This document shows positions 33,020 to 45,339 of a stretch of DNA of 64,000 nucleotides, piece by piece; positions within the stretch are counted from its first letter, which is position 1, and each line of letters starts with the position of its first letter. The stretch is from Vanessa cardui (taxonomy: Eukaryota; Arthropoda; Insecta; Lepidoptera; Nymphalidae). The stretch lies in contig NC_061140.1 in NCBI RefSeq assembly GCF_905220365.1, positions 3,040,501-3,104,500 of the forward strand, given 5' to 3'. The position numbers and the translations under genes were made by a program. The notes below the pieces were generated by a model. It was given only the letters and a program-made list of their open reading frames with translations. It had not been told where the DNA came from and made no database searches.

Positions 33020-34920
33020 ATGCGTTTTGTTTAATGTTATATTGTAGGTTAAGACTTTCATCGAGTACGACCTTTGACGTTTCAGACGAATGTCTGGCAG
33101 CTTGTTTACACATGGGTCGTATTTCGACAAAAGTTGATGAGATTGCGTTGGTGATGCGAATTGCGAATTTATGAAGTACTTTTCCAAGATAAACATAGGA
33201 TTGGACATTTGGCGTTGAGGATATTTTCCTATTTTCCTTCTCTTATTGCTAATGAAACTAACAAAGCCAAATAATAAAAGTAAAAATAAGAGGGTCGTTG
33301 TGGCACACCTGGATAGAACGAAGATTCTCTATGTACTAAATAACAAATACAGTGTAATAAATCAATAGCGTTTGAAATTGAATAAAATGACAATAATGAC
33401 AAAAAATATTTTTATAAAACTGTTTATAATAGAGAGAAGACGGAGGGCAAGGTCGCCTAAAGGGCGCTTTTCCTTACGTGATTTCTGCCAGTTAATATTT
33501 CTGGAAGTCGTGTCAATTAACTTTGTTCCAAAAATACAGAAACAGTACCAGATTTGGTAACTCGGTGAGACTTGTTTTAGTGAAATGGTATTTTCTGAAG
33601 CGGGTGGTAAACGAGATCTAGATCACGTTCAAATAGGGGTTTGTATTTCTTACAGTTGAATGTCAAGCGAAGCCGAAAAGGCACATAAAATCGTGACGGA
33701 TTTTTTGTACCTTTATAGAATAAATGACAAAAAAACGGATATTTCAGCAAGTGCCACCTTATACAATAATACTTATGTAGGGAAATGAATAGAATATTTT
33801 TGTAACATTTTATCTCGAGTACTTGCTTTTTATCAAAGGCAAGCTTTTATATCATATCACGTTATTCCAAACTAACGAAATAACGATTTTTTTTCAACCC
33901 GTGATATTTCAATCAATTTTAGTGCCGCTTATTTGAAAATATGACTAAACTGTCAACTTGACAAATCGCTGACCAATACGTCATTCTTCCGATAGGCTTT
34001 GGCTAACTATTCAAGTAGGTAAATAGATTTGACGATTTGAATATGTTCTATGAAATGTTTTCTCAGAATATTTAACGTTTACTACATCATATAAAGTTAG
34101 CCATTGAATTTTATTCTTCAAATATTATTAAAGTTCTATTTTAGGTAAATAAGAGGTCGGCGGTCTGAGTCTGTTTACACAAAATCAATTTATGACGATT
34201 GAAAATTTCCGATGACAGATATCAAAAACGTCAAACAGTTTTTACGCGTGTGCTTACTTGTTTGTACCCAGTTTTTGCTGGTCCAGTAGATTCAATCTCC
34301 GGGTTAGTTACTTAAAATATAGTTGGCGTTTCCGTCGAGAATATCTCAGTTGCAGGTTTGGAATTTAACATTATTGTACCACAATAAGCATAAAAAAGTG
34401 CCCAAATTCAATCAGCATTCCGGCGAATTTTCATTACCAAAAAAAGATAAAAAAAAATTTGGACACGTTTTGCGATGTCAGTTTTATTAATTATTGGCAA
34501 GATTCCCCTGCACTCTAGTTTAAGATGGACCTATTGATGAATATGTAAAAACTGTAAATAGTTTTCAGCTGAAACGGGTTTGAGCCCAGACTTGTGTACT
34601 ATAATATGCCCTGCGCAGTTGGCAAATATCCAACGAGTAGACAACCGAGGCTGTGTATTTATTTTGTAGTATATTTCTCTTGCGTAATTACGCATTGATC
34701 AGTTGATCAGCCTTCGAGATTGCCCGCCGTGATCAGAATTCGCTGAGGAGGACATTATTATTAATGTCATGTAGTCTATCTGTTTCAGTGAAGACAGCTT
34801 AGCATTAAAAAGTGATCGCACTACATTGAACACAACATTTTTTCCCTCTAAATAAACTTCGATGATTCTCTTTAAATACTTTTGGTTTGATACCATCCAC
34901 TTAACATACATATATTCTAT
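33020..34920. other. Intergenic or intronic sequence, nothing recognised
   Basis: No supported gene or repeat in about 1.9 kb. Confidence 0.4.
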
Positions 34921-34924
34921 CCCC

Positions 34925-35025
34925 AAACAGCAATACTTACTATTGTTGTGTATTGTTGTTGTTGTGTGTGAAGGGTGTGAGCCAGTAAGCCAGACAGGCA
35001 CATAACATCTTAACTCCAAATTTTG
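34925..35025 (+). repeat. Family C fragment
   Basis: ACTATTGTTGTGTATTGTTG, GAAGGGTGTGAGCCAGTAAG and CATAACATCTTAACTCC, with TTG-repeat expansion inside. Confidence 0.55.
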
Positions 35026-35661
35026 TCAGTATATTTTCTATTGTTTTGAGTGACGTTTTTTTGTTTTTAATTTTCGGTAGCATGGCAATTAAACTTTCAT
35101 GATAACTTATGGTAAGATTTAATCAATGCTAGACATACTATAATAGCCTTTTATAAGCACCTTAGATCTAACAGTTACGATTATGAAGAAACTTTTGTTT
35201 CTGTTGATATTTGAATTAAAAGTTATGTTGAAAAGTTAACGAGCTTAAAAGCTTTGTTGATATTCCACTGTATGTTTCTGACCTATTTTACATTCAGTTG
35301 AAAATACGAGTAGTGGTGCTTATTGCACGTGGAAAGCTTTTTGTCTTTTGATACATTGTCCTTGCGGAATGATATACGTAGGATTTATTAGTATAGTATA
35401 GCATTGCATAGCATAGCATATAGTGGATAGAAAGGAATACTCTGCCGTTTCAACTAAGGTTATTAGTATTATCTGTATTAATATCTATTATAAGCAGGTA
35501 ACATTTGTATGTATATAGGGGGCTTAAGCTCTGGAAGTATCGATCACTTTTAGAGGTCACATTATTTTTATGAGAGACGAATTCTATTTAAAGCCTATCG
35601 ATTTCTTCATTAATAAATGACACTCATGCTAGTGCTAAAAAAAATAACAATAAGGCTGCCT

Positions 35662-35795
35662 ATACCCGAGATTACGCAGTGGTGAACAGAACGCGTACAT
35701 CTTAAGTGATAACTGGTTCAAACCAGTAGTCATCTCGTGCTCGGCGGTAAAGCGTAACATCGTAAAGTAACCTGCATGTGTCTAATTGCAACTAA
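35662..35795 (+). repeat. Metulj-like SINE, 3'-truncated, abutting another SINE
   Basis: CCGAGATTACGCAGTGGTGA, AACTGGTTCAAACCAG and CTGCATGTGTCTAATT. It stops where the family D SINE starts at about 35797, so the second probably inserted into the first. Confidence 0.7.
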
Positions 35796-35796
35796 A

Positions 35797-36060
35797 TGAC
35801 GACCTCCATGGTCGAGTGGTGTGTACACCGGTTTTCATGGGTACGCCACTCTGAGGTCCCGGGTTCGATTCCCGGCTGAGTCGATGTAGATTACCATTAG
35901 TTTTCTATGTTGTCTTGGGTCTGGGTGTTTGTGGTACCGTCGTTACTTCTGATTTCCATAACACAAGTGCTTCAGCTACTTACATTGGGATCAGAGTAAT
36001 GTATGTGATGTTGTCTCATATTTATATGATGTTGTCTCATATTTATATTTATATTTATTT
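35797..36060 (+). repeat. Family D tRNA-derived SINE
   Basis: Head ACCTCCATGGTCGAGTGGTG (A box), long variable region, and perfect B box GGGTTCGATTCCC. The length between boxes suggests a tRNA-Leu or -Ser ancestor. The body shares GTTGTCTTGGGTCTGGGTGT and TACATTGGGATCAGAGT with the copy at 24423-24628. It ends in duplicated ATGTTGTCTCATATTTAT. Confidence 0.8.
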
Positions 36061-36307
36061 ATATTTAAATTCTGCCATCGTAATGCAGATGGTGCAGACC
36101 ACCAAGGCCCCGGAGTTAAGGGGCCCTCTGAACTAAACCATAAGCTTCTGAAGCTAGAAAAACATGACTCTGCGCAGAAGATTTCTTATCTTATTTGGTA
36201 TCTATAATTTTAAATGGTAATAAAGAGCTAAAGAGGAATGGGGAAGAGTAGGTAAGGGTCCAATTCTTTTTCTATGCACCGGGGCCCTTCCTCACCTAGC
36301 TCTGCTA

Positions 36308-36372
36308 CGCCACTGCTCCAAACCTTCGGCTCAAATGAGAAGAGACCTTAACCCAGCCGTGGGAAATTTACA
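36308..36372 (+). repeat. Metulj-like SINE tail fragment
   Basis: CCAAACCTTCGGCTCAAATG, ACCTTAACCCAGCCGTGGGA and AATTTACA; only the last 60 bp. Confidence 0.6.
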
Positions 36373-36399
36373 TTTGACATTTGACTGTTAATGTTAAGG

Positions 36400-37140
36400 C
36401 TGCTTTACAATAACCATGCTTAAAAATAAAATATATTCTTTCTATATTGTGCATATGTGTCCTGTGTGCAATAAAAGGGTTATATACATGATTATGTTTT
36501 GGTACTTGGTAAATATGTAAATTTTAATAAAAAAAATTCCGTAAATGACACAAGTCATTGGGCAATGGGCACAGCACGTTTACCGTAAACACACAGCACT
36601 GGCTTCTTGATTAAACAAATTGCTTGATTGTCGAGCTCTTATTTGCACAGGACTTAACTTATCAAGCCTCTGGCGAACGATGTGACTTTGTAATGGCGTT
36701 CAGTATTTTATTAAACATCAAATACTAACTGCTAATGAGGACTTTAATACGTAGAATTTCCAATTATATTAATAGTTGTACAATAATTAAAATGATAGTT
36801 TATGTTAAATTTAATTAATTATTGACTTTAAGTAGATGTGTTTGGATGTAGTTTACAAGTGGATGTGGCATATATTGTTTATTAACATTAAGTGCTTTTA
36901 AAATAATTGGTTAATATAAATATAAACTAATGTTAGGTGAATAGGGAGTTTCTAGTATTAGATTGCCATGAAAAAATAGACTGAATCTTTGATTACGGTC
37001 AAATGGTGTTGTTTACATAAAATTTAATGATTATTTTTATTTAGTATAATTTATTAACATTTTGAATTTATTTATAGTTGTATAAGTGCATTAGCACGTC
37101 ATAATTTATTGTTGTCAACTATGGAAATGATTTACCTGAT
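36400..37140. other. AT-rich sequence, nothing recognised
   Basis: No supported feature. Confidence 0.4.
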
Positions 37141-37142
37141 TT

Positions 37143-37405
37143 CTTGGTGGTAGGGCTTTGTGCAAGCCTGCCTGGGAGTTACCACTCCTCAGATATTCTA
37201 CCGCTAAACTACAGTATTGTTGTGTTCCGATTTGAAGGGTGAGTGAGCCAGTGTAACTACAGGCACAGGGGACATAGCATCTCAGCTCTCAAGGTTGGTG
37301 GCGCATTGACGATGTAAGGAATAGTTAATATATATTACAGCGTCATTGTCTATGGGTGTTGTTGACCACTTACCATCAGTGGCCCATACGCTCGTCCGCC
37401 ACCCT
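37143..37405 (+). repeat. Family C dispersed repeat, nearly full length
   Basis: TTGGTGGTAGGGCTTTGTGC, TTGTTGTGTTCCGATTTGAA and TAAGGAATAGTTAATATATA, ending CAGTGGCCCATACGCTCGTC. Confidence 0.8.
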
Positions 37406-37409
37406 TTTC

Positions 37410-37940
37410 CAAAAACAAATTTAAAAAGAAATCCCCATTCTTCCATCGTTAGACTTACCTAATCTTAATAGAACCTTTTAAATTTTGCTATGCTAACAAA
37501 TTACAGTTTATATTTTTTGATTTAAATACATATTACTTCCGTGTTGACATTTATATGTTACAAACATAAAATATTAGATACCTTGGCCAGCAGGTCATTG
37601 ACATCGTGACGTAGTATAATTCTGACAATGACATGTTTGTAAATAAAGTAACCACTTACCACCAAGCAACGTATCCGCTTCTCAACGAAATATAAATATT
37701 TAAGTATTAATCTTGTGTGTTATTAAGGTATATACATCTCTGTTTATAGTAATGTAGTATTCGGCAATAAAAAAAAACATAGTAGCGTAAGCTTTTTCGG
37801 GCGCCAGTGTATAAAAAGGAAGTGTCTCCAGGGCTTTCGAAAAAAGACTTTGAAATGAGAGCATCGTTTATAACTCCACCAGGTGCCAAGTAACTCTCGA
37901 AAATCTCCCATATTTGCATTTGTATACAGTGTTTTGAGAG
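37410..37940. other. AT-rich sequence, nothing recognised
   Basis: No supported feature. Confidence 0.4.
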
Positions 37941-37941
37941 G

Positions 37942-38130
37942 TGAGATGGCCCAGTGGTTAGAACGCGTGCATCTTAACCGATGATTGCAAGTTCAGTGTA
38001 TTTCACTCACATGTGTATTCCACGAATCCGCATTGGAACAGCGTGGAGGATTATGTTCCAAACCTTCTCCTTGGTGGAAGAGGTGCCTTAGCCCAGCAGT
38101 GGGAAGTTTACAGACTGTTACTTTACTTTT
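37942..38130 (+). repeat. Metulj-like SINE, internally deleted short form
   Basis: Head GAGATGGCCCAGTGGTTAGA, then GATTGCAAGTTCAG joins almost at once to CACATGTGTATTCCAC. The same middle portion is missing as in 17943-18126. Tail GTTTACAGACTGTTACTTTA. Confidence 0.75.
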
Positions 38131-38529
38131 ACAGTGTTTTCTTGGATTGTTCTTCAACCCAACTGTGGATGCTTTATTTTGCCGCACCCGAAAACAAAGT
38201 CTATTCTAATCTATTGTACCGCATTGTTCCCAAGACCTAGAATCTGCGGAACTGGCTAACCAGTAATCATTTGTCTTCGTTAAACCGACGCCTTTATTCA
38301 ATTTGTTAGGAGTTAGGTGTAAGTAATAAGTATTACAAGAATTACGGACAGAAATGGAGTCATTTTTTGGCGCGGATGTTTATAAATGAGATTTTAAGTG
38401 TGTCTTACTAAAAGTCTAATTAAAAGGAAATAAATGACAGGTCAATCAACATGCTCAAACTTTAATACCGTTATAAAGAATATAATAGTGAATATTTTTG
38501 TATATTTCATAAAGATTTATCAGAGAATT

Positions 38530-38685
38530 CTACCGCCAAATATCAATTGAATTTGTTGTTTCGTAATGCAAGTGAGAGTCACTACAGACACAAGGGACAC
38601 TAGCTTCTTAGGTTGGTGGCGTATTGGTGATGTAAGAAATGATTATTATTTCTTTAAGTGCGATTGTCTGAAGGTAGTCTACATA
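38530..38685 (+). repeat. Family C repeat, degenerate
   Basis: TTCTACCGCCAAATATC, GAGAGTCACTACAGACACAA and GGTTGGTGGCGTATTGGTGA. Confidence 0.55.
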
Positions 38686-38689
38686 TCTT

Positions 38690-41355
38690 TTGGTTCCTAC
38701 CCACATTTGTCATAAAAAAGCGACACTATAATGCTTTATTTAAGTACATTTTTTTAATATTAGGACCTCATTACTGTACTTTGATATCTAATCACAAGTG
38801 CTATTCACAAAACGAAATCATTGTTATAACTTCAACTGGATGATATATAATATATTTGTCATATAGATACAATGACGTCATAGGCCTCTACTCCATATTT
38901 AATTTAAAGACAAACGAAAAAAGGCATTAATACTGTTGTGTTTGTTAACAATGTCATATCATGTTGACATGTCATAAATGTCAAATATTAATAAAGTAAG
39001 CACTCCACTTCAAGGCTACATCGTTTACGTCGAGGTGTTCATTAAATAAAGTCAGTGTGACACGATGCTCCTGCGCATTACGCGTTTGATGTTACAATTT
39101 CTAGTTGAAAGTGCTCGTGGAAAATTTCTCTAAGACATATTTGTACAGTGCGAATAAAGTGTGTATAATATTATTTCGCTTGGAATTCGTTCGTTTTTGT
39201 ATTGCATTGTAGTGTGACTTTACTTAAGGCATTCCCACAAAAAGTTATGTGTAGTGAATATTTATATATATTATTTGAAAATGATTAAAATTGAACAAAA
39301 ATTTAAGCTGTATATCTTTCGAATATTCTTCGCAATTCTAAAGATATATAAATGTACATTATAATAGCGTAATATAATTTTGCTCTATAAAAGTATATTA
39401 AAATGATTAATGCTATATTTTTATATGATTTTTATTCTACGTAAATATCAATGTAAATAGTAAGTAATAATAGATTAACTTAACTTTAAAATAATAAGTA
39501 GTTTGAAGAAAAAATAAATATTAATAAAATTTAAAATATATCTAGCAACACTTAATTACCAAGATAAAAAAATCTTCGTGTATATTATAACAGACTACTG
39601 GGCGTAGTTTAAATTTTAGAGCTCAGATAGACAACATTACGTATCAAAAAGATTTTCTTTTTATCTTTTATTTAAATATGTCTTGTACTGGTTTGATATT
39701 TCATATATTTTTATGTTAGATAGACGAATAATTGGGTTATCAATGCATCCACTGCCAGTATAAAATATACTACGTTTAAACTACCAAACTGTAAAGTACA
39801 ATAAAACTCGTGGAGTAGGTAATAAGTCGAGAAAATCTAATACAGACGGTCGTATACATAAAGCCACTTATATATATGATATATATTATATAATATGTCA
39901 CAAAAGACTTATATGTAGAACTTTTGGCAAGTTAATTTTCAGTCACTCTACGTCTATAAAGCAATACTATTGAATTTAAAAATAAGTCAATAATATTACA
40001 GACACAAGACAGTCTTGGTTGCCAACCAATAACTCAAGGCTACAGGGTAGTTCTTCATACATATAATCAAACCATCAATGCTTAAAATGAAGGAAAAGTC
40101 ATACGTCAGGCTTGTCGATACGTACATATAAAATCAATACAAAAGTAAGACTTCATCAACCTAATAGCTCAAATTGAATTCCTCAACCGGGGAATTCTAT
40201 TACTGGCCGTTGATGTGAAAGATGGTGGTGTAATAATAATATTAGGCTAAAATATTTATATAAATACATACATAAAAAAACTTTGTAAATGTATACTATA
40301 TGCTCAATTAAATTATTACATTTATTTACAATTATGTATAAAAAATAATGATTTAATAGAATACTGTCCAAACGCAATAATGATTAGCGGTTGGTCCCTA
40401 AGTACACGCACACAACAAAAGTTGTACTTAGTAGTGTGCATGTATGTGTGAAGTTTGGTGATTGTCAAAAGTAGATCTCACGCACACAAATACAACAAAA
40501 GTTGACTTCTTTGTTTCAGTTCTTTCGTAGGCGATAGAGTATTGTATACGTGTAGTTATATTAATAGGTGTTATATATTCTATGCGTTTATCGTTCAGTC
40601 GATTTGGATCTTTTCATGAATGTGAAAGTTGAATCGAATATTTGTATTGAAAAGACTGCCGTTAGTTAATATTACATAACGTGAACAAAGGATCAGTTGT
40701 GTCGTAAAAATCCAATTTCGTCCATCGCTGCACGCGCCACAAACAACCATTTAGTTTTATTTTATAACTGGCATAGTAAATACTTATAAAACACATATAT
40801 TTTTTAATTCTGTTTTACTACTGTCTAAACTAAATTCATCTTGTTAATTAATTTGAAATAAATAAGAAATATATTTCTTCGTATATTCAATATAACATGC
40901 TGAAACAAATTTTTAGTTTTGTCTTGTATCTGATTTACGATTAAAAATGTCTGCCATTACAGAACGTATTGATTTGATTGGTTATAATATTATCGGTCTA
41001 TTTCTTAGTATTTCTTTATATCAACACTAATTACTCCTCTTGGAAATACTTATTTTGTTATTCATTTACTTCTAATTCAATATATAAAAGCTTCTTAGTT
41101 TGTTCATTTGAAATCATAAATATTACGTAACCTTAAAATAATTAATTTAACAAAACGTTTCATAATAATGAAAAATATAAGTCGATAGTCTTATGTATAT
41201 TATATAGTAATATATAGCTACGTACGCACTATTCCATGTCAATAATATTCATTTTAGTTGGGGTTTCAAGTGAACGAATTCGAGTGTATTTCAAAATTTA
41301 AAACATAAATTAGACAATGGAAAAAGTTACGATGGAAATAACAGAAGTGACTAAG
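38690..41355. other. AT-rich intergenic or intronic sequence
   Basis: 2.6 kb without a recognised gene. An 8-bp-arm hairpin around TAAGTAC/GTACTTA at 40398-40431 is weak. Confidence 0.4.
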
Positions 41356-41361
41356 ATTTAG

Positions 41362-41508
41362 TGAGTTTCAATATTAAGAGACAATTGTCAGTTCAAGTAT
41401 TCGACTCCAAAGATGACGTCTCTTGGTATACCCACGGAGGCTCCAGTCCACACCATTCTATTTACGTCTGCGTACACGCAAAAGACGACCAAAAACATTA
41501 TAAAAAAG
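41362..41508 (+). CDS. Candidate host exon with strong splice donor
   Basis: An open stretch reading RQLSVQVFDSKDDVSWYTHG and continuing SPHHSIYVCVHAKDDQKHY ends at AAAAAAG followed by GTAAGTAT, a near-consensus donor. Possible acceptors are TTTAG at 41361 or TTGTCAG at 41390; both have poor pyrimidine tracts, so the start is uncertain. The frame has no repeat similarity in this window and is richer in G+C than its surroundings. I do not recognise the protein. With the candidate at 13566 it could belong to one + strand gene with long introns, but that is only a guess. Confidence 0.4.
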
Positions 41509-41519
41509 GTAAGTATTTA

Positions 41520-42505
41520 TTCATTTTTATAATAGGCAGCTGAGAATTTTTAAGAGATATTTTATAGTGTGGTCAATACTGCCCATGGAAATTGGTGATG
41601 TTAGAAATTTTAACGTTTCCTTGCTCCATCTTTGTGCCGCAAAATTTGAGAAGGAGTTGTTATATTTCCTGTCTGATCACCGCTGAAGATGGTCATCATC
41701 CATGTAAAATTTAGAGGGTAAAACTCCACCGGAATCCTCATACTTCTGTAGTTTAACTTGTGTAAAGTTACTACTGATGCAGGCAATAGAAAAATTGGTA
41801 TATTTGTATAACTCACTCAAACGAGCTTTCGCAAAGAATACCAACATTATGATGAAGTTATAATTACTGCTCTAAGTTCTTATATCTACTTCTTATTTCG
41901 ATTTTTCGAAATTTACTACATATATGATTTGACTCATTTTAACGACAAAAAGTAGTATATAAATAATGATATTTCGTCGACATCGTAGCAACATTTAATT
42001 TATTGTTAATAAATAGCTAATATTATTCTTGGTATTTTACGTAGATGATATAGATTAATGAGTTTTTCTTAATACTGAAATAGCAAGTATTAAATTATTT
42101 ATTATTAATGATGGAATTGCGGAAACAATTCTATGTCAAGCAAAACTAACGATTGCACAGATCGATACACTAAGCGTCCTTGAAATAAACCACAATTAGC
42201 ATTGTCTATTTATACGTGTAATATTCAATTTTACTATTAAATTCAATTGCTATACTGGTATAAATTTCTCCACTTTATTTTTAAACAGCCACTCGCTTCT
42301 CACGGGTGTAATAAAGATAAAATTCACAACTTTTAAATTCAAGACAAACATAAAACGAAAAATTATAACGTTTGTCCGGCTAGGAAAGTTGAAATACTGA
42401 GCTTCTTACTATTCTAATATGTTGACCACCAATTGTAGACCTCAAACACATTAATAGTTGCAGAAATGTATACTTGAATTTGGTGCAATAGAAAGGCATT
42501 TTAAT
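41520..42505. other. AT-rich sequence, nothing recognised
   Basis: 41570-41605 (ACTGCCCATGGAAATTGG) may be a family C trace. Confidence 0.4.
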
Positions 42506-42507
42506 AA

Positions 42508-42870
42508 TAAGTGGTAGTACTGAGCAACGGTCTGGGTTGATAACACCCATTCACCATTTTTTGCTGGTACCTATTTCCACTTTATTATTAAAGTTATTAA
42601 TTTCGGGATATTTACCATGTTTTTTATTTTTGTTCGGTGGAGCTCGATATTTCGACATTGTCTACGAATGTCTTGTTCACGTGAACAACGTGAGCTCCAC
42701 CGAACAAAAATAAAAAACATGGTAAATATCCCGAAATTAATAACTTTAATAATAAAAATAACCATGTTAGTTTAAAATCCTATATTTCCACTTTGCTTCA
42801 CATGTAGATGTAAAGGTTGAGTGAGCAATTGAATTAAAAAGTAACAGAAAATTAAGCATCATCATGTATG
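42508..42870 (+). repeat. Family C repeat, degenerate, split by a palindrome
   Basis: GTGGTAGTACTGAGCAACGG, then GTCTGGGTTGATAACACCCA on the left. On the right of the palindrome, GTTGAGTGAGCAATTGAA continues in family order. Highly diverged. Confidence 0.4.
42581..42756. repeat. Perfect 65-bp inverted repeat (snap-back element)
   Basis: Arms 42581-42645 and 42692-42756 are exact reverse complements, from TTTATTATTAAAGTTATT inward to GTTCGGTGGAGCTC. The 46-bp loop holds a perfect 16-bp palindrome TTGTTCACGTGAACAA (42673-42688) and a smaller GACATT/AATGTC pair. The words TATTTCCACTTT at 42572-42583 and 42783-42794 could be a 12-bp target-site duplication. No mismatch in 65 pairs means it is young or kept symmetrical. 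Confidence 0.9.
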
Positions 42871-42879
42871 ACCGTCAAA

Positions 42880-43035
42880 CAACATTGCTCAGTATAATTG
42901 TGTTTAAGTTTGAATAGTGAGTTATGTACAAGGATCGAAATAAGTTTGGGAGTTTGTTTCCAAGGTTGTTGGCGCATTGGCGTTATAAGGAATGGATAAT
43001 ATTGGGCATTGGTCATTTGCTACCAATTTGGACGT
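42880..43035 (+). repeat. Family C repeat, degenerate
   Basis: ATTGCTCAGTATAATTGTGT, CAAGGTTGTTGGCGCATTGG and TAAGGAATGGATAATATTGG in family order. Confidence 0.55.
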
Positions 43036-43569
43036 CCAACCAAATATTTAAAATAAATGTATTCGTCTCCAGTCATTGTTACGAAGAGTCACTTATGTTT
43101 TAAAGTTCAACGCTGTCGGAAGTTATTTGGCTTTAGACAATAATTGAAGTCCGCGCTCGTGACGGGAAGCGCATCTTGAGTTATATTATAAAAGTTCGCG
43201 GTTCCGACACCGGTGTTGCTTTGTTGCAAGTTTATGCAAACAATCGCATTAAACTCTGTCTTATGCTATGAACAATTGCTTTTGATAAATAGAAAACTTT
43301 GCTAACAATATCAACTTTCAATTAGACGATCCGTCTGGTCATTTACATTTTGTTAGTGAAATTTCATTTTTGTGTGCAACGATTTTTGTATAAAACATAA
43401 CGCAAAACAACAAAGTATCAAAACTTATAGAACATACTGAATGATTAATGATTTAAACTAATATTATAATTATGAAAGTAACGTTGCCTGTTTGTTTCTT
43501 ACGCTATCACGAACTTAAATATGTGATGCAAGCTTAAGGGGACTACAGGAGCTAATTGCCCTTGAGAAT

Positions 43570-43720
43570 CACGCGCACACACTTACACTAACGACAAAAA
43601 CGGCATGTCCCCGCGCGCACTACGCTTAGCGAGGCGGCGAGGTTACGCCTGAATATTCCAACAGATGGCGCCGAACCGCCGCGCGCCGCGCCGAGCGAAA
43701 GCGAAGCGAAGTCAATTCTA
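43570..43720. other. GC-rich block at the left end of the TTAA element
   Basis: CCCCGCGCGCACTACGC, GATGGCGCCGAACCGCCGCG and repeated AGCGAA. It contrasts sharply with the AT-rich core. Possibly a subterminal protein-binding or promoter region. Confidence 0.55.
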
Positions 43721-44532
43721 TCAATTCTATCAATCATAGATTTCATAAAAATAGATAGGACAACAGAATTATTTTAATTTTTTTGTATCATTTAAAAAAT
43801 TATGATCAAATTAAACTGAATTAATTAAACTTAAATTATTATTATTTTATGTACAAAAAATAGTTAATTTAAACATTTTTTTCTTTAATTTTTACTGTAT
43901 CAATTCAATTAGTTGTAATACTAAATATTAAATCGTACCTATTTTAAAATTTTATAAGTTTGTTAAGCGATTTATTAAATAAAATTGGAACTGTTCGTAA
44001 TTTGTACACTGACAAAAAGCGTAGAGTTTGTTCATTTTACTAATATCGGTACACAAAGAAAAAAAATTAAGTTAAAAAAGTCAGCATCAAAAAGTTACTA
44101 TAAAAATAATATCGTCAAGTCGGTTTAGTAGAATTATTGGTTAACTCGGTCAATCACAGTGGGTTTAGTCATAAATCTCATAAAAATAGTTTGGATATTA
44201 GAATTATTTGTATTGTTTTTGACTGATATTTGAAATAAAACTGATTCAATTAAATTCAAATATTTTTATTTATTTTTGGTTTAACAAAAAAACAAATAAA
44301 TTTCGTTTCAATTTTTTTATTAAAATATTTTTTTTTTAATTATTCGTTCGTCGTCGTTCGTTATTAAAATATCTTGGATACTTGCAATCAATATTTCACC
44401 TACTTTCACTGAAGCTACGAGCTAAAATTTGTACTATTCAATTGATACTATTTCCAATCTCTAAAAAATATTGAATTACGTATATGACACTTCTAAATAT
44501 TTTAGTTCTTTGGTTCACAACAATTACATATT

Positions 44533-44640
44533 TCGAGATGGCCCAGTGGGTAGAACGCGCGCATCTTATTGCGGGTTCAAACCCAGGCAAGTACCACTAA
44601 ATATTCATGTGATGTGCTAATTTGTATTTATTTATTTTTT
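44533..44640 (+). repeat. Metulj-like SINE head inside the TTAA element
   Basis: GAGATGGCCCAGTGGGTAGA and GGGTTCAAACCC intact, with ACCGATG deleted; ends after GCTAATTTGTATTTATTT. Confidence 0.75.
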
Positions 44641-44867
44641 TTATTATTAAATTTCATCCATACATAACTATATTTCCTATTATAAACAAAATTGATAAAC
44701 TTAAACTCTAACGTAATAGAAATAGCTTCCGTGTTATTTTTTTTTTCGATTTTCTTAATTCTGAAAAAATAAATGCATAGTTGTTAGCAATTAAATTTTA
44801 ATAATTATAAAATATATATATTTTTTTAAATATAGTCCTTTAAAAATAATAAAATCTTAGTTCAGAG

Positions 44868-44945
44868 TGCGGGATCGAACCCGCACACATTCTTCTTGGA
44901 CTTGCTTGCCAATCAAGTTTGGTCAATACCAAATACTCCATGGTG
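44868..44945 (-). repeat. tRNA-like segment with B box
   Basis: On the minus strand GTGCGGGTTCGATCCCGCAC forms a perfect T-arm-like stem with a B box. Upstream TTGATTGGCAAGCAAG could be an anticodon-arm relic. No acceptor stem or A box is clear, so this is a tRNA pseudogene or SINE head rather than a tRNA gene. Confidence 0.4.
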
Positions 44946-45027
44946 ACTTTAAGAAATATGTCGAAAAATCTGATTCTATGCGAACTAATTGCATTGTTTT
45001 TAATGTTTCCAATAATCATTATTTATA

Positions 45028-45056
45028 AAATATATATATATATATATATATATATG
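45028..45056. repeat. TA microsatellite
   Basis: About 14 TA units inside the TTAA element. Confidence 0.85.
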
Positions 45057-45339
45057 TTTACTAATTAAATACTCTTACCTTTTCATATTATCTTTCATAT
45101 GCTCGGCTTTTTAATTTATATGAACGTTTTTTAGTTTTCTTCACAGATTGTACTTTATTTCCCATGTTTACAAAATTAAACTTTATAAAAAATAACTTAA
45201 CAAAAAAATAAATGGCTAACTACAACTAGACTATTTTAACTTAATATATTTATTTACATAAAAGAATAATATTCGACAATTAATTTACAATTAAAATTAC
45301 ACAAAAATAAAATCTACGAGATTTTATTCGCAACGATGC

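Noticed and set aside
35797..35885. Possible functional tRNA-Leu or tRNA-Ser gene
   Set aside because: A and B boxes are good but no paired acceptor stem is visible, and the same unit with attached body occurs three more times, so it is a SINE head.
39040..39240. Possible promoter and 5' leader for the exon candidate at 41362
   Set aside because: A TCAGT initiator-like word is present but there is no TATA, DPE or other support.
40398..40431. TAAGTAC/GTACTTA hairpin
   Set aside because: An 8-bp stem is too short to stand out in AT-rich DNA.
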